This document shows positions 25,622-36,080 of a DNA stretch of 64,000 nucleotides, piece by piece. The position numbers and the translations under genes are program-made. Every line of letters starts with the position of its first letter. Within the stretch, counting starts at the first letter, position 1. The notes beneath the pieces are model-generated. The model made no database searches, had not been told where the DNA came from, and worked only from the letters and a program-made list of their open reading frames with translations. The stretch is from Rotaria socialis. Lineage: Eukaryota > Rotifera > Eurotatoria > Philodinida > Philodinidae. The stretch spans positions 1 to 64,000 of the forward strand of contig CAJNYU010003575.1 in NCBI GenBank assembly GCA_905331475.1, in the 5' to 3' direction.

Positions 25622-28600
25622 ATGGATTTAGCGATACATGACATTCGGAAACCAAGTTACTGGTACTGTGATGCATGCAATCGGGTTCTCTTGCATGGTG
25701 AATATCGTTTCAACTGCACAGTCTGTGATAATTATGATTACTGTAAAACATGTGTAGAGACAATTGATCCACCACATCCACATAAAATGGTACCCGAATT
25801 TGCCTATGGTCGTGAAGAAACAAGAGAATGTGCTAAATTAGATATGGCTACTGCAATCAGGGCAGCAATAGCAATGTATTTCGATCGGTGTTGCATGGGT
25901 ATACGTGATGTAGACAAAGAAAATCCTTCGATGTATCTGGATTCATATTCATGGCAAACATTTCACACCATTGGTGATCGATCAAAGAAATTTGGACACG
26001 GACTACGAGGTTTAATTGAACCTCGAGGTTATCTTTGTATCTGTGCAAAAAATAGACCTGAATGGATGATAACCGATTTCGCATGTATATTTCAGAATAT
26101 TATTAGCGTACCCATCTATACTCTATTTAATGATCGAGAAATAGCATATGCTATCAATAATACCAATGTATCTGTTGTTGTTTGTGATAAACAAATGTTA
26201 CCGAGATTCATTGATCTTCATGTACAATGTCCGTCACTTCAACATATTGTTTGCATGGATCCTATTTCTGATATAACACCAAGTAAGTCGATATAGGCTC
26301 GTGTGAGAAATAGCATGTTTCGTTGCAATGTTTTGGTAATTATTTTTTATAGGTACGATAAACAATCGACCTTCCCTGCACTATATGGGTGATATCGAAC
26401 AAGCTGGCTCCATCAAACAATATGATTATGTCAGCATTGAACCTGATGAATGCCTTACAATTATATCGACGAGTGGTAGTTCCGGTTTTCCTAAAAGTGC
26501 TATGGTCTCTGAACGTGCATTTCGAGCTGGATTTCCACGATGGTGCCTACCGTCGTCGATTGAACGCGTTACGTTGTGTTATCGTCCATTGGCATGGGCA
26601 GCTGATCGCGATGCAATTATTACAACTTTTCTCTGTGGAGGTCATACAGGTTTCTCCACACAAGATCCTTCTCGATTGATGGAAGAATTAGCATTGGTTA
26701 GACCAACACATTTCGGTGCTCCTCCGAGTATCTGGAACAAAATATATGCCGAGTTCAAAACATCTCTAGCGTTAGTGACAGCACAATGTTCACCGGAAGC
26801 CATCCAATATGAAGAAAAACGGCTTCTAGAACAATTCTCAAAACTTATTCCTAATCGATGCAAATCAATTGCTATTGGAAGTGCAATGGTTAGTCCAGTA
26901 GTATTCGATTTCATGAAACGATGTTTTACACACTGTTCCGTCAATGAATCCTATGGGATTACGGAATCTGGTGGCGTATCTTACAATAATATTATTGACA
27001 GTTCAGTTCAATATCGTCTCGAATCCGTCCCAGATATGGGGTACACAATCGAAGATAAACCATTTTCACGAGGAGAACTTCTCGTAAAAACGCATCAACT
27101 CTTTTCCGGATACATGAATAATTCAGAAGAAACTCGCGCTGCTTTCACAGAAGATGGATTCTTTCGCACGGGTGACATTGTTGAAGTACGTATGGCTCAA
27201 TATGATATACGTGTGGTTGATCGGAAGAAAAGTTTCTTTAAACTTTCTCAAGGACAATTTGTATCACCTGAATCTCTTCAAAATATCTACATTCAAAGTC
27301 CTTTTGTTGAACAAATCTATATCCACGGTGATCTTCTATCAGATCAGGTTTCTGTTGTCGTCGTTCCTAATCAAAAATATGCACAAGCATTTGCTCTCGC
27401 ACATCAGTTAACAAATTTCGACATGAATAATCCTGATGAAAAATTTGCTGAAGCTGTTCTAGAAGACCTCCGTTCAATCGGTCAAAAAGAATCACTTCGA
27501 AAACATGAAATTCCATCACGAATCATTATTGATTTTGAACCGTTTACACCTCAAAATGGTCTTCTGACATCGTCGATGAAACATTGTCGTCATAAATTAG
27601 CTGCACATTATGCTGATCGACTTAAATTACCTAGCAGCATACAACAACGTTTAAAAAACATGATTGAAACTGTTACCGGAAAATCGATTTCAATAGGCAG
27701 CAGTAAAGATAATATTTTTTTGAATATTGGCGGAGATTCATTAGCAGCTGTGCGTCTATCTGAAATGATTGAAAATGATCTTGGAATATCGTTATCATTG
27801 AACCTACTTTTTGATCCTCAAATGAATTTAGAACGGCTAACAACTTGTATTCAAGATCCTTCTCAATTTCTTCAATTAACCGTATCACAATTATTAAGTG
27901 ATTCTCAGTTGGATTTGAATATCAAAGTTGATCAACATAAACACATTGTTAGTTCTCCTTCAATGGTTTTCATAACTGGTACCACCGGATTTGTGGGGTC
28001 TTTTTTACTAGCAGAATTACTAACAACGTATCCGTCGAAATGTAAATTTGTATGCCTTGTTCGTTGTGAATCATCAAAGAATTCATTGGATCGCATTCGA
28101 AAGAATATGTTATTCTATCAGATTTGGAAAGATGAATATGAACAACGAATCATTCCATTGCAAGGTGATCTTGGAAAGAATCATTTTGGATTAGACGATG
28201 AAACATATCAATCATTTACTCATCAAATTGATATCATCTTTCATTGTGGTGCAATAGTTAATTTTATTCTTCCATACAGTCAACTGTATGGTTCTAATGT
28301 TTGTGGTACTCGAGAAATTATTCGTTTTGCTACTTTCAATCCATTGTCTTGCATACCTGTACAATACATTTCAACAATAAGCGTTCTACCTTCTGATATA
28401 AATCAAGAGATATCAATTGATGAAATTTCTCCTGAACAATTAATTGGTGGTTATGCACAAAGTAAATGGGTTGCTGAGAAACTTATTGCTAAAGCAATTA
28501 ATTGTGGTCTATCAGTTGATATTTATCGTCTCGGGTGGATATGCCCAGATACAAGAACAGGTGCATGTAATCAACATGATATTTATACTTTATTACTTGC

Positions 28601-29039
28601 TGGAATAATGAAAAACAATTCCTATCCAGAATCCATACATCAATCTCATTTAAATGGTTTACCAGTTGATTTTACTGCAAAAAGTATTGTATATTTGAGT
28701 AATCTTCAATTGCATGTGCATGGAAATATTTATCATGTGATGAATCGAAATAGTAATATCAAATTTGTTGACATAATTGATGGAATATGTAAATATGGTA
28801 TGGAATTAGAGAGTGTTGCATATGATGTGTGGAAAATGAAAATGGAATCAATCGATAATCTACATAATCCTCTTGAAACTGTAGTGAAATATTTCTCACA
28901 GAGTAATTCTACGAAGAGAAATACGATAGCTACTGATCGATTTTTTAGTGCTATTTGTGAATTAGATGTTCCGTCGCTTGATGAAAATTATATTTTCAAA
29001 TGGTTGAATTTTATAATGAAACATATTATTCGTAAATAA
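25622..29039 (+). CDS. ZZ-finger carboxylic acid reductase (A-PCP-R)
   Basis: Two exons (25622-26282, 26353-29039), 1115 residues. Residues 13-55 form a ZZ zinc finger with C16, C19, C32, C35, C41, C44 and H52/H54 in the standard spacing. An adenylation domain follows: STSGSSGFPKSA (~257-272, AMP-binding loop), YGITESGG, then FRTGDIVEV, DRKKSFFKLSQGQFV. The words ALVRP, RGELLVKT and KLSQG mark it as the carboxylic acid reductase (CAR) branch. A carrier domain carries GGDS near 679 (phosphopantetheine Ser). The reductase domain has ITGTTGFVGS (~758, NADPH loop) and GYAQSKWVAEK (~919, YxxxK catalytic pair). CARs activate a carboxylic acid with ATP, load it as a thioester and reduce it to the aldehyde with NADPH. 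A single intron contrasts with the many introns of neighbours and fits gene transfer plus later addition of the finger. Substrate unknown. Confidence 0.9.
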
Positions 29040-29074
29040 TTTATTTTGTTTCTTTTCAATTGCAATTACTTCAT

Positions 29075-29093
29075 GTGCGGGTGTGGGTGAAGG
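29075..29093 (+). repeat. Telomere-like GT/G patch
   Basis: A GCGGGTGTGGGTGAAGGG run lies just after the reductase gene and contains the TGTGGG unit. One of several such patches in the window. Confidence 0.5.
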
Positions 29094-29314
29094 GTATATA
29101 TGTATTCATATGTCGCATATATCGAAAAATTAAGCTAAAACTAAATCTAGGAATATATTTAGTTTTAGTTTAACTTTTTCTTTTCTCCATCTATATTCGA
29201 ACTCGACATAGACAGCTACTCTTTGATTCTCATCTCTCTTACACGCATTTTACCAGGCAGGAACAGAGGCGTGCGCAAGTACGGGTACAACTTGTATTGG
29301 CATATAAAAATCAA

Positions 29315-29472
29315 CTTCCCCCACAAAAACCTAGAATTCTAGAATTCATGTACTCGCATGTATTCGTATGTACTCGGTTGTACCGCACGATAGATGAACT
29401 CTAGAATTCTAGGTTTTTGGGGGAAAGAAGGGGTGATAAAACCGAATACATGGGAATACATGCGAGTACAAG
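29315..29472. repeat. Two interleaved inverted repeats
   Basis: Arm 1 (29315-29347) pairs with 29396-29427 around the core CCTAGAATTCTAG. Arm 2 (29347-29380) pairs with 29439-29472 around ACTCGCATGTATTC. The order is 1, 2, 1', 2', so the two stems cross rather than nest. Confidence 0.75.
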
Positions 29473-30855
29473 TGTATCCTGTGTGTCACTAGCAGAGCTG
29501 TTAGTCTCTATGTAAATACCCCACACTGAAAAAAAAATGGTGTCACACGAAGCCTATGAGGTTTCGTGGAACTTCACTGTATACTATTAGACATCGCACC
29601 AGTCCACGAAACTATTTTAAGGTTTAGTAATCAAAGGTGTTCCGTAAAAAAAAACTCTTTTTATTTTTGGTAGGTGAAATGGTTTCGTAGGAGACCTCTT
29701 AAAGGTTTCGTTGTCAAAAGGTTCCGTATGATACTTTTTTTTCCTGTACATTTATGCTACCGACAGGTGCTAACTCATCAGAAAATTGTCCAGTCTCGAT
29801 TATTTCATTCGTTTACGTATTTATCAGTCACTAGTAATCCAGTTTCAATATTGTATAACTGTTTTTTTGAACTCACACATTTTCGTGCGGACCCCTTTCT
29901 AGAAAAAATAGAGAAGGACTTCAATAATATGACAATGAACTTAAACATTTACTTGTAGAAGATACTGTCTATACCTCCAAAATTATTTTATGCTCCCGTT
30001 TTATGCACTACTACACCCCTTAGTTTTATTTCAGTGTTCACGGTCCTAATATTTTAAATCGTTGATTATTCGAACCACAGACTCTTTAATATAATAAAAC
30101 GATTAGTTGGCTGTCATTTTATCTAGCTGGAGATTTTACTAGTTTAGAGCAAAATGATACATCTCATTTCGAATTTTAACTTAGAGAATCGAAAGATACA
30201 CAAGCACACAAAAAGACATCGGAGGATAGACACAGATATAAGAGATGCACATAAATGGAAGCGGATCTGAATAGATATTGAGAGCTTAAAAATATATATA
30301 AAGTTAACGATGGATATAGATGATTCGACATGTATACATGCGTTTCAAATAAATATAAGTTTTAAGACGTACATAAGTATAAAGTGTTCAGATAATTCGT
30401 ATAGGAGATTTGACGATCGATGTTGTCTTAACAAAACAATCATGTTCTGTTTTCAGACTTCAACTGAATACATATATCTACCAATAGCTGATATTGAAAA
30501 GATAACTGCTTGTATTACACTAATGCTAAACTAACACGAATGCTGAAGTATTGAGTTACTGTTTTAACACAAATAAAACAGCATTATATTATCTCTTCAT
30601 AGTCAAATACAAAAATTTTTACAGCTTCTTTTATATTCATTCTAATTCCACGTGCCCACTGTAGATATAGCTCAGAATTTAGACAGAGTTATAAGAACTT
30701 TGATATAGATATACGTGATAATTACAGTTTTGAAAGGATTGCCATAGAAAAAAGTGTTATATAAGCATATAATAGCTTAGACATAGTTATAAGAATTTAT
30801 ACACACTTTTATAAGAGTGGATATAGAAAGACGGAGTTCGATGTCGAGTTCAGAG

Positions 30856-30987
30856 TAGGGGTGGGCTAATTTTTTTTACGGAACTTAATTAATGACATTA
30901 ATTAATGACTTCCATTAGCCATTGATATTAATGGTTAATGAGAAACATTAACATTAATATTAAATTAATGTTAATGGCCCACCCCTA
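30856..30987. mobile_element. hAT-type MITE, 132 bp, perfect 8 bp target duplication
   Basis: Ends are TAGGGGTGGGC and its reverse complement. The flanks at 30848-30855 and 30988-30995 are both GTTCAGAG. An 8 bp duplication is the hallmark of hAT transposition. The inside is AT-rich and mostly built of ATTAATG-like inverted words, so it is a non-coding passenger. Confidence 0.85.
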
Positions 30988-31362
30988 GTTCAGAGACGAA
31001 GGATAGAAATGACGGATCACGGTAAACAGAAGACATTGAGTATACAGTTTAGAGGCTAAATATAGAATTTCGGCTTAAAGCTAGAAATGACGGTTCAGAT
31101 ATATGAATAAGAGGTAAGGAAGGAAATAAGGAATTCATTTTTAAAAATAATCGTTTTGTAGAAAACTGGAGCTCTTTCGGAAGCCGTTGTGCAAACCTTT
31201 AGAGGTTTTCGAGAATGTTTATCGACACTTGACGAGTTTCCGAGAGTAAATTCTTTGTTTCTAAAGGCTCGAAAATCCATAGGTTTCCGATATGACTGAT
31301 TTTGTCCTAAAAATCAAGGGATGCATTGATAGAAACGAAAATTAATTGTGCTTCTCGTTTGG

Positions 31363-31711
31363 ATTCTACAAATGGATTTTATTCAAACGGTAAGATACAT
31401 TGAAGAATAGAAACATAATGCTAAAATTTATTTTTCTCTTTAAGCTTCTTGAAATGGATTGCGCCCGATTGGTAAGTTATATTCGAGAATTAAAAACTAA
31501 TGACTATTTTCCCTATTGTTTTATATTTTTGAAGTAGTTTTCCTCCGAATGGTAAGTAACATTCAAGAATAAAAACCTAACATTAAAATTTCCTTTTCTA
31601 TTTTAGATTCTTCAAATGGATTTCATCTAATTGGTGAGTTATATTCGAGAATCAAAACTTCAAATCAATTCTTCTTTTGTTTTAGATTACTCAAATGGAT
31701 CTCATCGAACG
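31363..31711 (+). repeat. Tandem array of five exon/intron-like units (~80 bp)
   Basis: Five 17-27 nt cores (31363-31389, 31445-31471, 31535-31551, 31607-31633, 31686-31711) share the pattern ttctnnAAATGGATTtnat. Four are followed by GTAAG or GTGAG and four are preceded by a pyrimidine tract and AAG/TAG, so each unit looks like a microexon with splice sites. Full cores are 27 nt and code (hydrophobic)LQMD-type nonapeptides, but core 4 has an in-frame TAA and core 3 is shortened. No surrounding gene was recognised. Confidence 0.7.
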
Positions 31712-32257
31712 GTTAGGTGACATGTGAATACTCGAGAGATAGCGATATATGTCGTGTTCGTGGTCTTATGACACATGGCATGATAGTGAAATCTCTATTA
31801 GCTGTCAATTTATTTCAGGTTCCATGTTGAGTTTTGTTTTTCTGAGCTCTGAAACCTACTAAGGGTTTATCGGGAAACAACGTTTTTCAGAAAATACACA
31901 GAATTAAGTAGTAAGGTACGGAATTAAGGAATTAAGGATTTAGATATAGAATTAAGGGGTTAATGGACAAATACAGAGTTAGATATGCCTTCAATAAGAC
32001 AGATGCATTTCTCAAGTGTGGATATACGTTGGGAGAGCTCTGTAGAAAACGAATTGACTGTATATTTATGTTTGGCCGATATCATACGACGCGCCATACA
32101 AAGCATCGACTACGAAACCTTTTTGTATGAAACTAAAAAATGGTTCAGAATTCGTTTCAAATCTCGAAACCATTTTTTAGTTTCTTATGATACCTTTTTT
32201 GTTTTCAGTGTACTGTTTTCTTCTCGGAGACAACACCATCATTCGATGTCCCCGGAA

Positions 32258-34280
32258 TTAAAAATTTGAACAGGCCGCAGCCTCATGTCCAGACTGATTA
32301 CATTGACTACAGATAGCAGATGGGTATGATTCGTTTAATGGTATAGCAGTTGTCGTTGTCTGTGGTAGACTGATGGTATTGGCTGTACGTTCCCGAGAAT
32401 AGTTATTACTTGAATAGTTGGGTCGGGGTTGTTGATATGGTTTATGTGTATGATTGGTAGAGTTAAAAGAAGTTTCCTGTTGAGGATATCGAGAAAAGTT
32501 ATTAGTTGGTCGAGATTTATTTTGAGTTGATTGTGAATACAAAAAAGATGAAGAATTAGGATTTGAATAGGTACTTCGAATATTTGGAGCTCGGTAATTA
32601 TTATCGAAATTTCTTGAATAATGGGGTGAAAAATTATTCCACGTTTTACCAAATGATTGATTGACAGGTGGTATTGAAGTGGATATTAACGAGGGTATCG
32701 ATTGCTGTTGAACGACTTGTTAAATTTGAAAGCTGCATTAACTCTTTAGCTTCTTTGGCGTGTTCAAGAAATTCAACCGTCGATGTCGGCTTTTTCTTAC
32801 GTACCTCGAACTGTATACTAGGTTTTGTTTTATTCAAAAGATTTTTCAATTTTGTCGCCTCGCTCATAGTAGAATCCGCATCCTTACAAAGTTTCAAAAC
32901 TTCGTTGAAAAAACTTCGAATCGATTGATGTTCTCCTTGAGAATACGATTCGAGTTTTTTAAATGCTAATTCTTCATGGAAAGATGACGTGAAGGCTCTT
33001 ATCAATTCTGATACAAAAATATTCCTTGAAGAAAATAATAATCGATTATTTTTAAACCATTCTAAAGCATCGCCTCGTAGCGAATAAGAGATCAAGTTTA
33101 ATCGAGTAGCATCGGTAATATGAGCTACATCTAAGAGATGTTCGATTTCTTCGATCCACTTTTTTACATCGTCTTTGCCACCCTTAAAGCTTTTAGGATT
33201 TTTTATTAGATTTCCTGCAATCGCTTTACGAAGATCATTTTGTGTTTGATCAGATATAGGAGTAGAAAAGCTATCGGAGACTATGGTTGAATTTATGACT
33301 GGTCTTTCACCAATGCCATCGATGGTATCAAGATTAACCATAATAGTAGATTTAATCGTGTTCGAATTATTCGAAACGATTGGATTAGACTCATTAGCGA
33401 AATTAGTTTGATATGTCGGTATAGAATCGCATGAGTTATTAGTTGCAGTTTGACGAGGTTTAGATTTATATGACGCACTATCAGAAGGTTCGAATTCTGG
33501 TACCAAGAATTCATAAAAATCATCAAAAGATCCAATTTCTTTTCGATTTTTTATATATTTACGTTTAGCGTAACCTTCGACTACAACCAAAATAGCTTCA
33601 AATCGAAAATTTCTCCCTATACGAAGTTGATTGAATTTATTTTCTGTCTCATCTAACCATTAAATTGCATTCTGTTTTCCTGAAAACGGTACAAAATTCT
33701 GTAAGATGAACGCATCAAAATTACCATCATTTGTATCCTGTTCGGGTTGTAATTGAGCATCAACTTCAGGTACTTCTTCAGAATGCTTAATAAGACGAGC
33801 TGATGGATTTATTTTCTTATAAGACTCGTCATTCTTCGAATCATCAATTGCATCGTTATCCTTAGATGCTCTATTTTGTTGATTCGCATTATCAATGGAA
33901 CCATTTTCCACTTGGAAATTTGGAATCATATCAGTCAAATTATTCGAATTTTTAGTAGGCGAGCTATTATCGGTATTATCAACATCCACCTGAGATGGAT
34001 TTTTATCACGAGACTGACTTCGTGTATCTTTCGAAATAAGTGCTTGTTCACGAGTATTTGTTTCTTTTTTATTATTCATAGTAAATAAATTTTGAAAGTT
34101 TTTTAGTCTATGTGGTGTAGGCAAAATTGCTCTTCTTCGACTGTTGCTAATCAAAAATTTTAAATTTTCTTCTGGATTTCTTGTCGATGTAAGAATGGAA
34201 TTATCAGTAGTATGTTGAGTACTTAAGGAATTGCACGGTGATGATTTTAGAATACAAGAAATACGATCTTTATTGATCAT
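32258..34280 (-). pseudogene. LTR-retrotransposon gag gene, broken
   Basis: A minus-strand reading frame runs from 34280 to 33660, where a TAA interrupts it. The frame then continues without a break (WLDETENKFNQL...) to about 32650. The middle (about 33170-32800) matches the retrotransposon Gag domain: FKGGKDDVKKWIEEIEHLL, GDALEWFKNN and FFNEVLKLCKDAD. Around 32690 the coding frame shifts, and in the new frame an Asn/Ser/Gln-rich stretch ends with a CCHC zinc knuckle (C-x2-C-x4-H-x4-C) and a stop at 32258. No protease, reverse transcriptase or integrase follows: the end lies ~45 bp from the TIR element at 32211. The copy is inactive as it stands. It could be an old retroelement cut by later insertions. 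Confidence 0.8.
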
Positions 34281-34481
34281 TTAAATGTACCATAAAGAGT
34301 TTTACTTAGTGTTATCAACAACTAAATATATCAGCGAGCAGAGAATAAGAGAGAAGAAACAAATGGTACGGTAACAGAAGAGAGAGATAGAGAGAGGAAA
34401 AAAGCACAAGAAATTTCTGTTTTTTTTCTTTTATAAAAAAATGATAATGAGCACACCAAGTTGCCCAATTTCTTCACCAAT

Positions 34482-34591
34482 TGTGAGGTTCTCGTCTGGG
34501 GATGTGTCAAATGACTTCAACCTCCGTTATCTACGAGGGTTAAATTGACGTTTAAGGGGATACTAATCTGTTTTCTATTGAGAAACTCACA
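34482..34591 (-). repeat. Possible short LTR with primer-binding site next to gag
   Basis: Ends are TGTGAGGTTCTC and GAGAAACTCACA, which are near-perfect inverted complements, as LTR ends often are. Toward the gag gene the minus strand then reads AT and TGGTGAAGAAATTGGG, a candidate primer-binding site starting with TGG. At 110 bp it would be very short for an LTR, so a small MITE is an alternative. Confidence 0.3.
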
Positions 34592-34796
34592 ATAAATAGG
34601 CTACCGTGACCTGATGATGTTGTGATGCAAATGATGATGGTCCGAGATAAGTTCGATATAGAGATCATCACACAAATAACACGAAGAAACACTTAGCGTC
34701 GGTGATTGTCATCTACTGACGCTAACATATACGACGAATCTAATTCATCTAGCTCAGAAAATACTAGCTTCTACATGTGAGCGTGGATGTCTGTGT

Positions 34797-34920
34797 TAGG
34801 GGTGTACAACTCACGCTCACGCTCATGAGCATGAGCGGTTTTCACTCGCGCTCGTGGTGAGCGCGAGCGGTCATTGCTCACGCTCATGAGCGCTCATATG
34901 AGCGTGAGCGTTTCTCCTTT
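34797..34920. repeat. Palindromic GAGCG/CGCTC block
   Basis: Starts TAGGGGTGTACAA, similar to hAT ends, then many overlapping CGCTCATGAGCG and GAGCGTGAGCG palindromes, with GC content well above the surroundings. It may be the left subterminal region of the hAT element whose transposase begins near 36 kb, but no matching right end was found. Confidence 0.5.
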
Positions 34921-36080
34921 TACTTACAATATACAATATATAAGTAAAATTCAGTCAACTTTAGCTTGTACCCTGATGTTTTCGATGATTATTTGTGTAC
35001 AGCGACTGTCAAAATGTTTGTAAACCATATTTATTTATCGGACACATTATCAATGGGTTACTAATGAGTTTAAGCGATATTGGTGCCATTTTAATATTAA
35101 CATTGATTATGGTTAATAATTTAGATGTATTTTATTATTTGGTGATAGGAAAATTCGATTGAGATAAGTGGAAAAGTGCAACATATACATTTAGATGTAC
35201 TGATATAAGTTAACTAGTTGAAACTATATATGAATGAGATATCTTTAGTCAAAATTGCATGATATTATTGTTTTAAACAATAAAAGTATCTGTTTATCTT
35301 TCTTTCTTTCATATGCATCAATAATCTGTTTATATTCATACTTCATAATATAATCAATGTATATACATAAAAGAAAAGATGATAGCAAAATCTCTAATGA
35401 GGGTGTGAGTGTATATTGTAACTGGATAACATAGAACATATTGCATATAACATAAATATCACAAAAGCAAACTAAAAAATTGACAATGCGAATTAATCAT
35501 GGCAATTTTCCACGGACTGATGTGATTGCATTTGGAAATGACTATGCTATATGCTGAATACAAAAGATTTGAAATTTCAGTTGGATCTATTTTCCCGATT
35601 GTTCACAATTGAATACAGATCGTCAAATTGCATTACAACAATTTTGATTTTCAGATAAAAAAACATTCACAGTTTCATATTTGAAGTTTCTAGAATATTT
35701 TTCTATGCTTGAAAAATATTTTTTCCAGTAGCATTCAACGATCTACTTTCAACTACGAACGATTAAAACAGTGAATTCTGTTGAAATTTCAAATGATTGA
35801 TATACATGACATATATTCTAGTTATTTGAAAATTCAATTACATTAGTCCATACATATCATAAGAAGATCAATCATATGCTTTCTAATTTAATAATGAGAC
35901 CTAAACATGCAATCAGCATGTTCCATTTTCTTCAGTTACAAAACACACTTGCATTGAAGGGAAGCACAAGAAAAGGGGAAAAACAAGAAAAAAAGTGAAA
36001 AACGAGAAAAAAAAGTCCTACTGTGTCATTGATTTGTTCCAATAAATATGGCGATGAGTAATTTTGAGTACAGATAAAGA

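Larger units (their letters stand above)
29524..32211. mobile_element. Candidate ~2.7 kb terminal-inverted-repeat element
   Basis: The left end starts ACACTGAAAA plus an A-run then TGGTGTCACACGAA; the right end read in reverse gives ACACTGAAAACAAAAAA, then GGTATCATAAGAA. That is an imperfect TIR of about 28 bp. Both subterminal zones carry repeated GGTTTCGT/GAAACC words, and the right one holds a perfect 17 bp hairpin at 32129-32145/32168-32184. No transposase frame is visible, so it would be non-autonomous. No clear target duplication was found. It contains the hAT MITE at 30856 and the repeat array at 31363. Confidence 0.5.

Noticed and set aside
33480-33500. GGTTCGAATTC resembling a tRNA T-loop
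   Set aside because: No acceptor stem, D-arm or anticodon arm can be drawn around it; it is part of the gag frame.
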